From Paraburkholderia sp. BL23I1N1 (GTDB taxonomy: Bacteria > Pseudomonadota > Gammaproteobacteria > Burkholderiales > Burkholderiaceae), in the NCBI RefSeq assembly GCF_003610295.1, contig NZ_RAPV01000001.1, positions 2,046,001 to 2,110,000 on the forward strand: a stretch of 64,000 nt of DNA, given 5' to 3'. Positions 54,264-63,862 of the stretch are shown in pieces. How positions within the stretch are numbered: the stretch's first letter is position 1; every line of letters begins with the position of its first letter. The notes under the pieces are model-generated. The model was not told the DNA's origin. It saw only the letters and a list, made by a program, of their open reading frames with translations, and did not search any database. The translations under genes were made by a program, and so were the position numbers.

Positions 54264-54299
54264 AAAAAAGCCGTTCATGGCGACGTGAACGGCTTTTTT
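54264..54299 (+). terminator. Intrinsic terminator of clpX
   Basis: AAAAAAGCCGTTCA and TGAACGGCTTTTTT form a 14-bp stem with an 8-base loop. The T-run marks the end of the clpP-clpX transcript. Confidence 0.9.
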
Positions 54300-54383
54300 C
54301 GTTTATCGTGTGGTCAGGATGGTTGTTTTAACTATGGAGTCACTGAACCTTCGGAGTCACTGAACTTTTCCCACACGCGGAGG

Positions 54384-54412
54384 CTTGCAATCTTTTCTGC
54401 TGGCCTCACCTA
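54384..54412 (+). promoter_or_regulatory. Possible heat-shock (sigma-32-type) promoter of lon
   Basis: CTTGCAA at 54384, then 13 bases, then CCTCACCTA resembles the sigma-32 consensus CTTGAAA-N13-CCCCAT. It lies 35 bases before the lon ATG, where a heat-shock promoter would be expected. Two copies of GGAGTCACTGAAC (54336-54348 and 54353-54365) precede it. The -10 match is partial, so this is a suggestion. Confidence 0.35.
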
Positions 54413-54446
54413 TCGAACGAACTGATTCCACTCATGGGGAAATGAA

Positions 54447-56874
54447 ATGTCAGGAACCCAACTCCTTCCGCCGGAACGCATTACGCTCCCGCTGCTCCCG
54501 CTGCGTGACGTAGTCGTCTTCCCGCACATGGTGATTCCGCTCTTCGTAGGCCGCCCGAAGTCGATCAAGGCTCTCGAAGCAGCGATGGAAGGCGGCAAGC
54601 ACATCATGCTCGTCGCCCAAAAAACGGCTGCGAAAGATGAGCCGACCGAAAAGGACATGTACGAAGTAGGGTGTATCGCCAACATCCTGCAAATGCTGAA
54701 GCTGCCCGACGGCACCGTTAAGGTGCTCGTCGAAGGCTTGCAGCGCGCGAAAACGCTTTCCATCGAAGAACAGGAAACGCAGTTTTCGTGCGAAGTCATG
54801 CCGCTCGAACCCGACCACGCCGACAGCGCTGAAACTGAAGCGCTGCGCCGCGCGATCGTGTCGCAGTTCGACCAGTATGTGAAGCTGAACAAGAAGATCC
54901 CGCCGGAAATCCTGACGTCGCTGTCGGGTATCGACGAAGCAGGGCGTCTGGCCGATACGATCGCGGCGCATCTGCCGCTCAAGCTCGACCAGAAGCAGCA
55001 CATCCTTGAGATGTTCCCGGTGATCGAGCGCCTCGAACATCTGCTCGCGCAACTCGAAGCTGAGATCGACATCCTGCAGGTTGAGAAGCGCATCCGCGGG
55101 CGTGTAAAGCGCCAGATGGAGAAGAGCCAGCGCGAGTACTACCTGAACGAACAGGTCAAGGCGATCCAGAAGGAACTGGGCGAGGGCGAAGAAGGTGCGG
55201 ATCTCGAGGAACTCGAGAAGCGCATCACCGCCGCGCGCATGCCGAAGGAAGCCAAGAAGAAGGCCGACTCCGAGTTGAAGAAGCTCAAGCTGATGTCGCC
55301 GATGTCGGCTGAAGCAACGGTCGTGCGCAACTACATCGATACGCTGATCGGCTTGCCGTGGCGCAAGAAGAGCAAGGTCAACAACGACCTCTCGAATGCG
55401 GAACGCGTGCTCGACGAAGACCACTTTGGTCTCGAGAAAGTGAAGGAACGCATTCTCGAGTATCTCGCGGTCCAGCAACGTGTCGACAAGGTGAAAGCGC
55501 CGATTCTGTGCCTCGTTGGGCCTCCGGGTGTCGGTAAGACGTCGCTGGGTCAGTCGATCGCTCGCGCGACGAACCGCAAGTTCGTGCGTATGGCGCTCGG
55601 CGGCGTGCGCGACGAAGCCGAGATTCGCGGCCACCGTCGTACGTACATCGGTTCGATGCCCGGCAAGATTCTGCAAAGCCTGACCAAGGTCGGCGTGCGC
55701 AATCCGCTCTTCCTGCTCGACGAAGTCGACAAGATGGGCCAGGATTTCCGCGGCGATCCGTCGTCGGCTCTGCTGGAAGTGCTTGATCCGGAACAGAACC
55801 ATACGTTCGCCGATCACTACGTCGAAGTCGACTTCGATCTGTCGGACGTGATGTTCGTGGCAACGTCGAACTCGCTGAACATTCCGCCGCCGCTGCTCGA
55901 CCGGATGGAAGTGATCCGTCTCTCGGGTTACACGGAAGACGAGAAGGTCAGCATCGCGCAACGTTATCTTTTGCCCAAGCAGAAGAAGAACAACGGCCTC
56001 AAGGATGGCGAGGTCGATGTGACGGAAACCGCGATCCGCGACATCATTCGTTACTACACGCGTGAAGGCGGGCGTCCGTTCGCTCGAGCGTGAAATTTCG
56101 AAGATCTGCCGCAAGGTCGTGAAGATGCTTCTGCTGAAGAAGGCGGAAGGCGCGGTGACGGTCGACGGCAGCAATATCGACACCTTCCTCGGCGTGCGCA
56201 AGTACGACTTCGGTCTGGCCGCCAAGGAAAATCAGGTTGGCCAGGTCACGGGTCTTGCGTGGACGGAAGTGGGCGGCGATCTGCTGACCATCGAAGCCGC
56301 GGTGATGCCGGGCAAGGGCAATGTGATCCGCACGGGTTCGCTCGGCGACGTGATGAAGGAATCCGTCGAAGCTGCGCGCTCGGTGGTCCGTTCACGTTCA
56401 CGGCGTCTGGGTGTCAAGGACGAAGCGTTCGAGAAGCAGGACATTCACATTCACGTGCCGGAAGGCGCGACGCCGAAGGACGGTCCGTCCGCCGGTATCG
56501 CGATGACCACCGCGCTGGTGTCGGTGTTGACCGGTATTCCGGTTCGCGCCAATGTCGCGATGACGGGCGAAATCACGTTGCGTGGTGAAGTCCTGCCGAT
56601 CGGCGGCCTGAAGGAAAAACTGCTGGCAGCGCATCGCGGTGGTATCAAGCTGGTGCTGATCCCGGAGGAAAACGTCAAGGACTTGACGGAAATTCCGGAC
56701 AATGTGAAGAACGCGATCGAAATCGTGCCGGTCCGGTGGATCGACAAGGTGCTCGAGCTGGCGCTCGAACGTGTGCCACAGGCATTGCCGGAAGAAGAGC
56801 CGAAGCCGGCTGCGCCTGTCGCAGCAGCTGAGCCTGGCAAGGACGCCGGTGCGACGGAAGTCGTGAAGCACTAA
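54447..56874 (+). pseudogene. lon: ATP-dependent protease Lon, interrupted by a +1 frameshift
   Basis: The first frame (54447-56093) encodes the Lon N-domain, coiled coil and AAA+ domain with Walker A GPPGVGKT (358-365) and Walker B '[12 protein letters not shown]'. It then runs into an early stop after '[10 protein letters not shown]'. The next frame (from about 56068 to 56874) resumes the expected '[16 protein letters not shown]' and carries the whole protease domain, with catalytic Ser in 'DGPSAG' (codon 56488) and Lys (codon 56617) in '[10 protein letters not shown]'. Removing one G at 56067/56068 restores a Lon of about 808 residues. As written the first product has no protease domain. 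A sequencing error is as likely as a real mutation. Confidence 0.88.
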
Positions 56875-56921
56875 CGTGAAGCACTAAGCTAGTCAGCGGC
56901 GAAAGCTGCCTGCTGTATAGA

Positions 56922-56950
56922 AACCCGCGGCCCCGGTCGCGGGTTTTTTA
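56922..56950 (+). terminator. Intrinsic terminator of lon, target of the second retroelement
   Basis: ACCCGCG and CGCGGGT pair around a GCCCCGGT loop and are followed by six T. The second retroelement copy begins directly after the T-tract, at the same position relative to the hairpin as the first copy behind metC. Confidence 0.88.
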
Positions 56951-57940
56951 TTGTGCGCCGAGCATGCGCAACAGCTTGGGGGTGTGAGTCCCCTGTCCAA
57001 CCTGATGGTGGTGAAGGACTAGCGAAACGCAAGGGCGTCGTCGTGAGGCGGGGTCTGAAGGAAGCGTGTAGCAAAGCCATGACCTGACGAACAGAAACCA
57101 GATGCGAGGCCTACCTGGCCGGACGAGCAAGCAATTGATTGCGAAGTCCATAGCCATCAAGGGCTGGGGTGGTAGATCTGGCAGGTGTGTGGGGAAGGCG
57201 GTTGCGCTTACCTCGGGAGGCCTGCACGGCGTCCTGAAATGAGGACTGAGCGGCTCGCAAGGGCCGTTGACCACCGTGCAGGAGTCAGCAGAGGGCATAT
57301 TGTGCGCTGGGCAGCGCGTTGTTCCGGAGGGTTGAAGTCCCTCTGGCGCCCGGATGAGGGGCGCCATATCCGAAAGCGGGGGTAATGCCTCGCTGGCCGG
57401 AGAGAGGTGGGAAGGTATGGAGACGTCTAACCGGGCACGAAGGCGAAAGCCGGAAACGGACAAGGCGGACCTGAAGCCATCATCTCGCAGTACTCCGGAG
57501 GGCAGGGTGTCCGCCGCGAGGCGGAATCCGAAGGGCATGAGGAGAAGTACCGGGCCGTAGTCGATGGGGGCTGCCCCGATGACGAACCGGTCGGCCAAAG
57601 GTGGGGTAAGGTCGAGCCTGCACTATGGAGGCGAAGGCGTTCTCATTCACCCACCGCACCAAGGTGTTTGCGGACGGCACGGTACGGAAGAACAGCGTGT
57701 GACCCCAGGAGAACTGGCACAGTCCGCGGGTGGCACCGCGGGAAGTGAGCCTATAAGCGAGGAGCGAAGTGGCGAGCGGTGCTGTGTCAGTAGTCGGACG
57801 GCTGAGTAGTACCTGAAGCGTGGCTAAAACCACGTGACCGAGCGATCGGCGACAGAAGTGGGTCGGGGAAGGCAGCCGGCGAAGATGATTGGGAAGAACC
57901 CGGACGGCAGTGAGTAAGGACACGGAGGAGGATCAGTTCC

Positions 57941-59245
57941 ATGAGCGAAATACCCGTACATCCGCGCCCGAGGAGACTGTCTGACTGGATCAACCCGATG
58001 GAAGCAAGGAAGGTCCACTCATTAATTGACAAGGTTTATCAACGGAAGAATCTGGAAGTCGCCTGGGAGCGAGTCCGGGCCAACCGGGGTAGTGGCGGTG
58101 TCGATGGAATCAGCGTGGCAGACTTTGCCGAACAGGCGGACCAGCATCTGGACCGTCTGCAGGCAGAACTGCGTGCGCGGACCTATCAGCCGCAACCGGT
58201 CCGGCGGGTCTCGATCCCGAAAGTCGGCAAACCGGGGGAGTTCCGCAATCTCGGCATACCGTCGATTTACGATCGCGTATGTCAGCAGGCGCTGCTCAAC
58301 CGTCTGGAGCCGATCTTCGAGCCGGTATTCGACGAGGCCAACTTCGGGTATCGGCGAGGGCGATCGACACACGACGCTTTGCGCAAGATCTGGAGGGAGA
58401 TCGAGGGCGGCAGGGAATGGATTGTTGATGCTGATCTGAAGGACTTCTTTGGATCAGTTGACCATGACAAACTTCTGTCGCTCATTGCCCAGCGCATCGC
58501 TGACGGTCGGGTACTAAGCCTGATCAAGGCGATGCTTAAAGCCGGTAGTTTCGGCAAGGGTCGTCTCTTTCCGAGCGAGCGTGGAACGCCGCAAGGTGGG
58601 GTAGCTTCACCGCTGCTCAGCAATATCCTCGTGACGCCGTTTGATCGGGAGATGCGGCTTAAGGGCTACCAGCTTACCCGTTACGCGGATGACTGGGTGA
58701 TCACCTGTTCATCCCAGGCAGAAGCGCGCGCAGCCATCGCGGCGGCGACGAAGATTCTGAGCGCACTGGGTGTGCAACTCCATCCGCAGAAGACGCGGAT
58801 CGTGCATGTCCGGTTTGGATTCGAGTTTCTCGGCTACAAGATCAAGCGTGGGCGGCAGTTATCGCTGCCCACGGCCAAAATCCGCAGTGGCGCCCGATCG
58901 GGTGCGCTGTACGCGTACCCCCGGGAGAAATCGGTCCAGCGTTTCATGGATCAGGTGCGTCGTCTTACAAAGAGATGTGTGCCGCTTCGAACGCGGGAGC
59001 TGATTGGACGGCTCAATCCCATCCTGCGGGGCTGGGGGCACTACTACAAGCGCTCCCACGTCCGGCGAATCTTCAACCGGCTCAACCGATGGATCGTGCG
59101 GCGTATCTGGTCGCATCGATTCAAGCGCTGGCGCAATATGGGCTGGAAGGTCTTGCCCGAGGCGCGGCTCTATGGCGAGTTCGGGTTGGTCAACCTTGTG
59201 CAACTGATACCTTCAATTGCGTCCCAGCATGCTGCATCTTCGTGA
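57941..59245 (+). CDS. ltrA: Group II intron reverse transcriptase/maturase of the inner intron, copy B
   Basis: A 434-residue RT with the same translated sequence as the protein at 5617-6921, with catalytic 'DADLKDFF' (163-170) and YADD (248-251) intact and a maturase domain but no endonuclease domain. The identical sequence implies either recent duplication or gene conversion. The strong GGAGGAGG ribosome-binding site is preserved. Confidence 0.93.
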   Translation: MSEIPVHPRPRRLSDWINPMEARKVHSLIDKVYQRKNLEVAWERVRANRGSGGVDGISVADFAEQADQHLDRLQAELRARTYQPQPVRRVSIPKVGKPGEFRNLGIPSIYDRVCQQALLNRLEPIFEPVFDEANFGYRRGRSTHDALRKIWREIEGGREWIVDADLKDFFGSVDHDKLLSLIAQRIADGRVLSLIKAMLKAGSFGKGRLFPSERGTPQGGVASPLLSNILVTPFDREMRLKGYQLTRYADDWVITCSSQAEARAAIAAATKILSALGVQLHPQKTRIVHVRFGFEFLGYKIKRGRQLSLPTAKIRSGARSGALYAYPREKSVQRFMDQVRRLTKRCVPLRTRELIGRLNPILRGWGHYYKRSHVRRIFNRLNRWIVRRIWSHRFKRWRNMGWKVLPEARLYGEFGLVNLVQLIPSIASQHAASS

Positions 59246-59326
59246 AAGCTGCATGCCGGAAAACGGCACGTGCAGTTTGAGCGGCGGACGGAGGCCAGCG
59301 CGTCAGCGCGCCTCCTCCGACCCAAC
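59246..59326 (+). ncRNA. Domains V and VI of the inner group II intron, copy B
   Basis: Same sequence and fold as 6922-7002, with the AGC-type domain V directly after the RT stop and the candidate branch-point A at 59320. Confidence 0.7.
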
Positions 59327-59387
59327 AGGGCGGCGACGCCTGAAGGCCCGAACGGAAAGGAGCGGCGAGTAAGCCGGAGAACTCGAC

Positions 59388-60755
59388 ATGGGAGCGCAGC
59401 AGAAAACGCATCGCGTCCTCGACAGCGGAGGCAGGGGTGAAGCTCCGATGGCTGCTGATCGAGGGGCTGAACCTATGGCGGCGAACCCCGAGTCTGAAAG
59501 CCCGTCGGCATATGACCGACTGATGGAAGAAGTCTGCGAAAGGGGGAACCTGAAGCAGGCGTTGAAGCGTGTGAAAGCTAACAAGGGCGCACCGGGCGTG
59601 GACGGGATGACCGTTCAGGCATTACCGGCGTACCTGCGGGAGCATTGGCCGTCGATACGGGCCACGCTGCTGAACGGCACATACCAGCCTCAACCTGTGA
59701 GACGGGTCGAGATACCCAAGCCGGATGGCGGTGACGTGCGCAAGCTCGGCATCCCTTCTGCGCTTGACCGATTCGTCCAGCAGGCGGTCTTGCAGGTGTT
59801 GCAAAGGCAGTGGGACCCGACGTTCTCGGACTCCAGCTACGGTTTCCGTCCGGGACGCTCGGCGCATCAGGCAGTGGCGCAGGCGCAAAGCTACATCCAG
59901 TCGGGGTATCGATGGGTTGTAGATTTGGATCTGGAGAAATTCTTCGATCGCGTGAGCCACGACATCTTGATGAGTCGGGTGGCAAAACGGGTTAGTGACA
60001 GACGCGTTCTGAAGCTGATTCGCTCCTTCCTGACGGCGGGCGTGATGGAGCACGGGCTGGTTGGTGCGACGGACGAGGGCACCCCCCAGGGTGGTCCCCT
60101 GTCGCCGTTGTTATCCAATCTGATGCTCGACGATCTTGACCGGGAGCTTGAGCGACGCGGGCTGCGTTTCGTGAGGTACGCCGACGATTGTAACGTCTAT
60201 GTACGCAGCGAACGCGCGGGCCAGCGGGTGATGGCGGGGCTGAAAGCCTTCCTCACCGGCAAGCTGAAGCTGAAGGTCAATGAAGCGAAGAGCGCCGTCG
60301 CACGGCCACACACGCGGACGTTTCTGGGCTTCACCTTCTCGGGGCGGGAGCAGATCAAACGGCGCATTGCGCCCAAGGCACTGGCTCGCTTCAAGGATCG
60401 GGTCCGGGAACTGACTCAACGCACGCGCGGGGTCAGCGTCGACCAGATGATCGGCGCGCTGAAACGTTATCTGGCAGGGTGGCGGGGCTACTTCGGTTTC
60501 TGCGAAACGCCCAGCGTTCTGCAACGCCTGGATGAATGGATACGCCGCCGCATCCGCTGCTTCTTCTGGAAGCAGTGGAAACGGGGCCGCACAAGATTCC
60601 GGGAGCTGACAGTACGCGGCGTCAGCCGAAACCTTGCTGCCCAGACGGTCGGTTCGCCACACGATGCGTGGCGGCTGAGTTGCAGTCCCGCGCTGGGCAT
60701 CGCCTTGTCAAACCGTTACCTTCGCTCGCTGGGGCTTCCATCACTAAGGCCATAG
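59388..60755 (+). CDS. ltrA: Group II intron reverse transcriptase/maturase of the outer intron, copy B
   Basis: A 455-residue class C-type RT, identical to the one at 7064-8431 except Asp instead of Gly at residue 116 (in 'KPDGG-x-VRKLGIP', between RT blocks 1 and 2). YADD (264-267) and the maturase region are intact. Other group II RTs usually have Gly or a small residue at this turn, so copy A may be the better enzyme, but the effect is unknown. Confidence 0.93.
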   Translation: MGAQQKTHRVLDSGGRGEAPMAADRGAEPMAANPESESPSAYDRLMEEVCERGNLKQALKRVKANKGAPGVDGMTVQALPAYLREHWPSIRATLLNGTYQPQPVRRVEIPKPDGGDVRKLGIPSALDRFVQQAVLQVLQRQWDPTFSDSSYGFRPGRSAHQAVAQAQSYIQSGYRWVVDLDLEKFFDRVSHDILMSRVAKRVSDRRVLKLIRSFLTAGVMEHGLVGATDEGTPQGGPLSPLLSNLMLDDLDRELERRGLRFVRYADDCNVYVRSERAGQRVMAGLKAFLTGKLKLKVNEAKSAVARPHTRTFLGFTFSGREQIKRRIAPKALARFKDRVRELTQRTRGVSVDQMIGALKRYLAGWRGYFGFCETPSVLQRLDEWIRRRIRCFFWKQWKRGRTRFRELTVRGVSRNLAAQTVGSPHDAWRLSCSPALGIALSNRYLRSLGLPSLRP

Positions 60756-60770
60756 TCGATTAACCGATCC

Positions 60771-60844
60771 GAACCGCCGTGTACGGACCCGTACGCACGG
60801 TGGTGTGGGAGGGGTCGGGCCGCGAGGCCTGCCCCTATCCCGAT
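60771..60844 (+). ncRNA. Domains V and VI of the outer group II intron, copy B
   Basis: Same sequence as 8447-8520: CGC-type domain V triad, bulged branch-point A at 60837 and AT at the 3' end. Confidence 0.8.
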
Positions 60845-61004
60845 TCCAGCGAGATATCGAAAGACGCGTCTGGAACGCATGCAATCCCACTTTTTGAGCA
60901 AAGTTGGTTCTCAGTTGTCGACTGGTTGTGTGTGCATCGATTTGCTGCAATATCTGGTGACGAGACGCCCCCATCCAGAACTTCTGAATCAGGCTCAACC
61001 CCGC

Positions 61005-61033
61005 TTGACACAAGGGTTTCGGCCAATTCTAAT
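61005..61033 (+). promoter_or_regulatory. Sigma-70 promoter of hupB
   Basis: A perfect -35 TTGACA at 61005-61010, a 17-base spacer and a -10 TCTAAT at 61028-61033 lie about 90 bases before the hupB ATG. It is downstream of the retroelement, so hupB keeps its own promoter despite the insertion between lon and hupB. The rest of 60845-61121 shows no gene. Confidence 0.75.
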
Positions 61034-61121
61034 GAGTCGGCTCGGCGTTCGCCGCCAGCCGCGTGATGCCAGGTGCTACAGAGCACCGTCACGATTGCCA
61101 TAAACATTCTCGGGGGTTGGA

Positions 61122-61394
61122 ATGAATAAAACGGAATTGATCGATCACATTGCACAGCAAGCCGATATTTCGAAGGCCGCGGCAGGCCGTGCACTGGATG
61201 CGGTGATCGGCGGGGTCAAAGGTACGTTGAAGAAAGGCGGTTCGGTGACTTTGGTCGGTTTCGGCACGTTTGCCGTGGGCAAGCGCACCGCGCGCACGGG
61301 ACGCAATCCGCGCACCGGCGCGGCCATCAAGATCAAGGCAGCGAAGGTCCCTAAATTTAGGCCTGGCAAAGCTCTGAAGGATGCGCTAAACTAA
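61122..61394 (+). CDS. hupB: DNA-binding protein HU-beta
   Basis: A 90-residue HU protein starting '[20 protein letters not shown]', with '[22 protein letters not shown]' forming the DNA-binding arm and the tip prolines. HU bends and packs DNA and assists replication and repair. CGGGGGTTGGA precedes the ATG. Normally lon is directly upstream; here the retroelement lies between them. Confidence 0.96.
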   Translation: MNKTELIDHIAQQADISKAAAGRALDAVIGGVKGTLKKGGSVTLVGFGTFAVGKRTARTGRNPRTGAAIKIKAAKVPKFRPGKALKDALN

Positions 61395-61459
61395 TGGGCT
61401 TGCTGCTTGAGGAATTGCAAATCAGGCAGCAAAAGCGGGAGCACACTGAATCGCGAAAC

Positions 61460-61535
61460 GGGTGCTTAGCTCAGTTGGTAGAGCGGCGCCCTTACAAGGC
61501 GTAGGTCGGGAGTTCGAGCCTCTCAGCACCCACCA
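61460..61535 (+). tRNA. tRNA-Val (anticodon TAC)
   Basis: 76 bases with acceptor stem GGGTGCT/AGCACCC, anticodon stem CGCCC/GGGCG-like arms around TTACAAG (anticodon TAC), T-loop GTTCGAGCC and an encoded CCA. Confidence 0.96.
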
Positions 61536-61577
61536 GTTTCAGATTCGATTACGTGTTTCAGCGCTGTTGAAGTATTA

Positions 61578-61654
61578 GGAGTGGTAGTTCAGTCGGTTAG
61601 AATACCGGCCTGTCACGCCGGGGGTCGCGGGTTCGAGTCCCGTCCACTCCGCCA
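61578..61654 (+). tRNA. tRNA-Asp (anticodon GTC)
   Basis: 77 bases with acceptor stem GGAGTGG/CCACTCC, anticodon loop CTGTCAC (anticodon GTC), T-loop GTTCGAGTC and an encoded CCA. It is 42 bases after tRNA-Val and likely in the same transcript. Confidence 0.96.
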
Positions 61655-61665
61655 GTATCCACGAA

Positions 61666-61690
61666 AGGCGAACTCCGGTTCGCCTTTTTT
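61666..61690 (+). terminator. Intrinsic terminator after the tRNA pair
   Basis: AGGCGAAC and GTTCGCCT pair around a TCCG loop and are followed by a T-run. It ends the tRNA-Val/tRNA-Asp transcript before ppiD. Confidence 0.88.
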
Positions 61691-61740
61691 ATTGCCCGCT
61701 GTTGTAAGATCGGGCGTTTTGCTTTGGGCACTCCTCACGC

Positions 61741-63679
61741 ATGCTCGATTTTTTTCGCAATCACAAACGCCTGATGATGTTCATGCTCATCCTCGTCATT
61801 GTGCCGGGGTTGGGTTTTGTGGGTATTCAAGGCTTCCGCGGCTTCTTTGACGAAAGTGCAAACGTCGCCAGCGTCAACGGTCACAAGATCACGCGCACAG
61901 AGTATGACGGCGCCATGCGTCAACAACTCGACCGCGCCCGTCAGATGCTCGGTGCGCAGTTCGACATGAAGTCGTTCGATACCCCTGAGCGCCGTCGCGA
62001 AATGCTCGACGGTCTGATCGAGCAGCGTGTGCTGGCCGACGAAACACAGCGTCTGCATCTAACCGCATCAGACGACGCCGTGCGCCGCGTGCTGCTGAAC
62101 GATCCGGTGATCTCGTCGCTGAAGAATCCTGACGGTTCGATCGACGTCGACCGTTACAAGCAGTTGCTCGCGATGCAGGGCATGACGCCGGATCAGTACG
62201 ACGAACGCGTGCGCTACGGCCTCGCCACGCAGCAGTTGCCTGGCAGCATTCAAGGCAGCGCCTTCACGTCGAAGACCCTTGCGCAGCATTTGACCGAACT
62301 CGCCGAACAGCAGCGCGAAGTGCAGGGTATCGCGTTCCATCCGCGTGACTACGCCGCGAAGGTGCAGCCCACGGACGCGCAACTGCAGGCGTACTATGAC
62401 GCGCATCGCAACGACTTCGCCACGCCGGCCACGGCAACGATCCAGTACCTGGTGTTGTCGCCGGCAACGCTGTCTGCAACCGTGCAGCCGAGCGACGCCG
62501 ACCTGAAAAAGTACTACGACGACAACATTGCGCATTACCGCACGGACGGTCAGGTGCGCGCGAGCCACATTCTGATCTCCGCACCGAAAGATGCCAGCGC
62601 GGCTGACAAGGCCAAGGCGAAGCAGAAAGCCGAAGAGCTGCTCGCACAGATCAAGGCGCATCCGGACCAGTTCGCGCAGATCGCTGCGCAGAACTCGCAG
62701 GATCCGGGTTCGGCGTCGAAGGGCGGCGACCTGGGGTACTTCGGGCGCGGCATGATCGCCGGCGGCCAGGCGTTCGACGACGCTGTGTTCGGCCTCAAGA
62801 AAGACGAAGTAAGCGGCATCGTGCAGACTGACTTCGGCTATCACATCGTCAAGGTGACGGACGTGAAGCCGGCGGTCACCAAGCCGTTCGACGAAGTGAA
62901 AGATCAGATCGCAAAAGACCTGAAGACGCAGTTGGCAGGAAAGGCATTCAGCGATAACTCGGAAGGCTTCACGTCGATCGTCTACGAGAAGGCGAAGAGC
63001 CTGCAACCTGCCGCCGACAAGTACAAGCTGCAACTGCAAACGGCCACGATAACGCCGCAACCGGATCCGAAGCTGCCGCCTGACAGCCCGCTGAACAATG
63101 CGAAATTCCTGGCTGCTGTTTTCGCGAACGACGCAGTGGCCGCGCGCAACAACACGCAAGCGATCGACGTCGGCGGTAACACGCTGATCGCAGCGCGCGT
63201 GACCGACTACAAGGCTGCAGCCGTGCCGGCACTCGACGCTGTCAAGGACGCAGTACGTCAGAAGGTGATCGCGGTTCAGTCGGACGAGGCCGCGCACAAG
63301 GATGGCATCGCGAAGCTGGCTGAGTTCGACAAGTCGAAGGCCACGACGGGTTTTTTCGTCGCCGCTGAAGGTTTCGCGTAACGACGCGCAAGGCGTGCCG
63401 CCGGCTGCATTGAGTGCAATCTACAAAGCGGACGCACAAAAATTACCTGCCTACGTCGGTGTGGACCTCGGTGACGACGGCTATGCGATCTATCGCGTGA
63501 ACGCGGTTGTTGCGGGTGCTCCGATCGATCCGCAGCGTTTGGCTGCCGCGCAACAGCAGATTGCGCAAGTTGACGCTCAGTCCGAAACAGAGGTGTACGT
63601 CGAGGCATTGCGCGCCCGTTCGAAGGTGAAGTTCTATGGCTCGCTCGACAGCAGCAATGCCCAGGCGAACGGCGAATAA
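61741..63679 (+). pseudogene. ppiD: Periplasmic folding chaperone PpiD, interrupted by a +1 frameshift
   Basis: The first frame (61741-63381) starts with a membrane anchor (about residues 12-34), continues through a SurA-like helical N-domain and a parvulin PPIC domain ('QVRASHILISAPKD', 'GGDLGYFGRGMI'), and ends at '...TTGFFVAAEGFA'. The following frame, to 63679, carries the expected C-terminal 107 residues ('NDAQGVPPAALSAIYKAD' to 'NAQANGE'). One extra T in the T6 run at 63351-63356 explains the break; with five T the protein would be about 644 residues. PpiD is anchored in the inner membrane and helps fold outgoing proteins. The homopolymer makes a sequencing error plausible. Confidence 0.87.
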
Positions 63680-63729
63680 GTCTCAGCTCCTACCTCAGCG
63701 CGTAAGCAACTAAAGCGCGCAGGCACAAA

Positions 63730-63756
63730 AAGCCCCACAATTGCGGGGCTTTTTTA
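63730..63756 (+). terminator. Intrinsic terminator of ppiD
   Basis: AAAGCCCC and GGGGCTTT pair around an ACAATTGC loop, followed by further T. It lies 50 bases after the ppiD stop and the A-run on the other side may also serve the convergent gene. Confidence 0.85.
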
Positions 63757-63862
63757 TTTGCCGCGTGCACGCTCTCGTCAACTGGTTTGCTTGAGATCGA
63801 GGGCGCGGCTTGTTATGCCGTCAGCTGCCTAGAGGCAAGCGCTGATCGAACTGGTGGCGTCG

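Larger units (their letters stand above)
57302..59326 (+). mobile_element. Inner group II intron, copy B
   Basis: Same position inside the outer element and same content as 4978-7002: GTGCG start, own RT, own domain V/VI. Because the nested arrangement is shared by both copies, the inner intron entered before the outer element was duplicated. It differs from copy A by one base (57350) that I could see. Confidence 0.72.
56953..60844 (+). mobile_element. Outer group II intron (class C-like) of the twintron, copy B
   Basis: Almost base-for-base the same as 4629-8520, shifted by 52,324 bases and in the same orientation. The only differences I saw are C57350 (T5026 in copy A, in the inner intron's 5' RNA) and A59734 (G7410, Asp for Gly in the outer RT). 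The 5' flank is the lon terminator tail 'GGGTTTTTTATT'; the 3' flank begins TCCAGCGAGA, unlike copy A beyond the first T. The divergent flanks define both ends. The element separates lon from hupB, which are normally neighbours. Confidence 0.85.

Noticed and set aside
54450..56225. 591-residue antisense frame over lon
   Set aside because: Shadow of the Lon coding sequence with no protein-like motifs.
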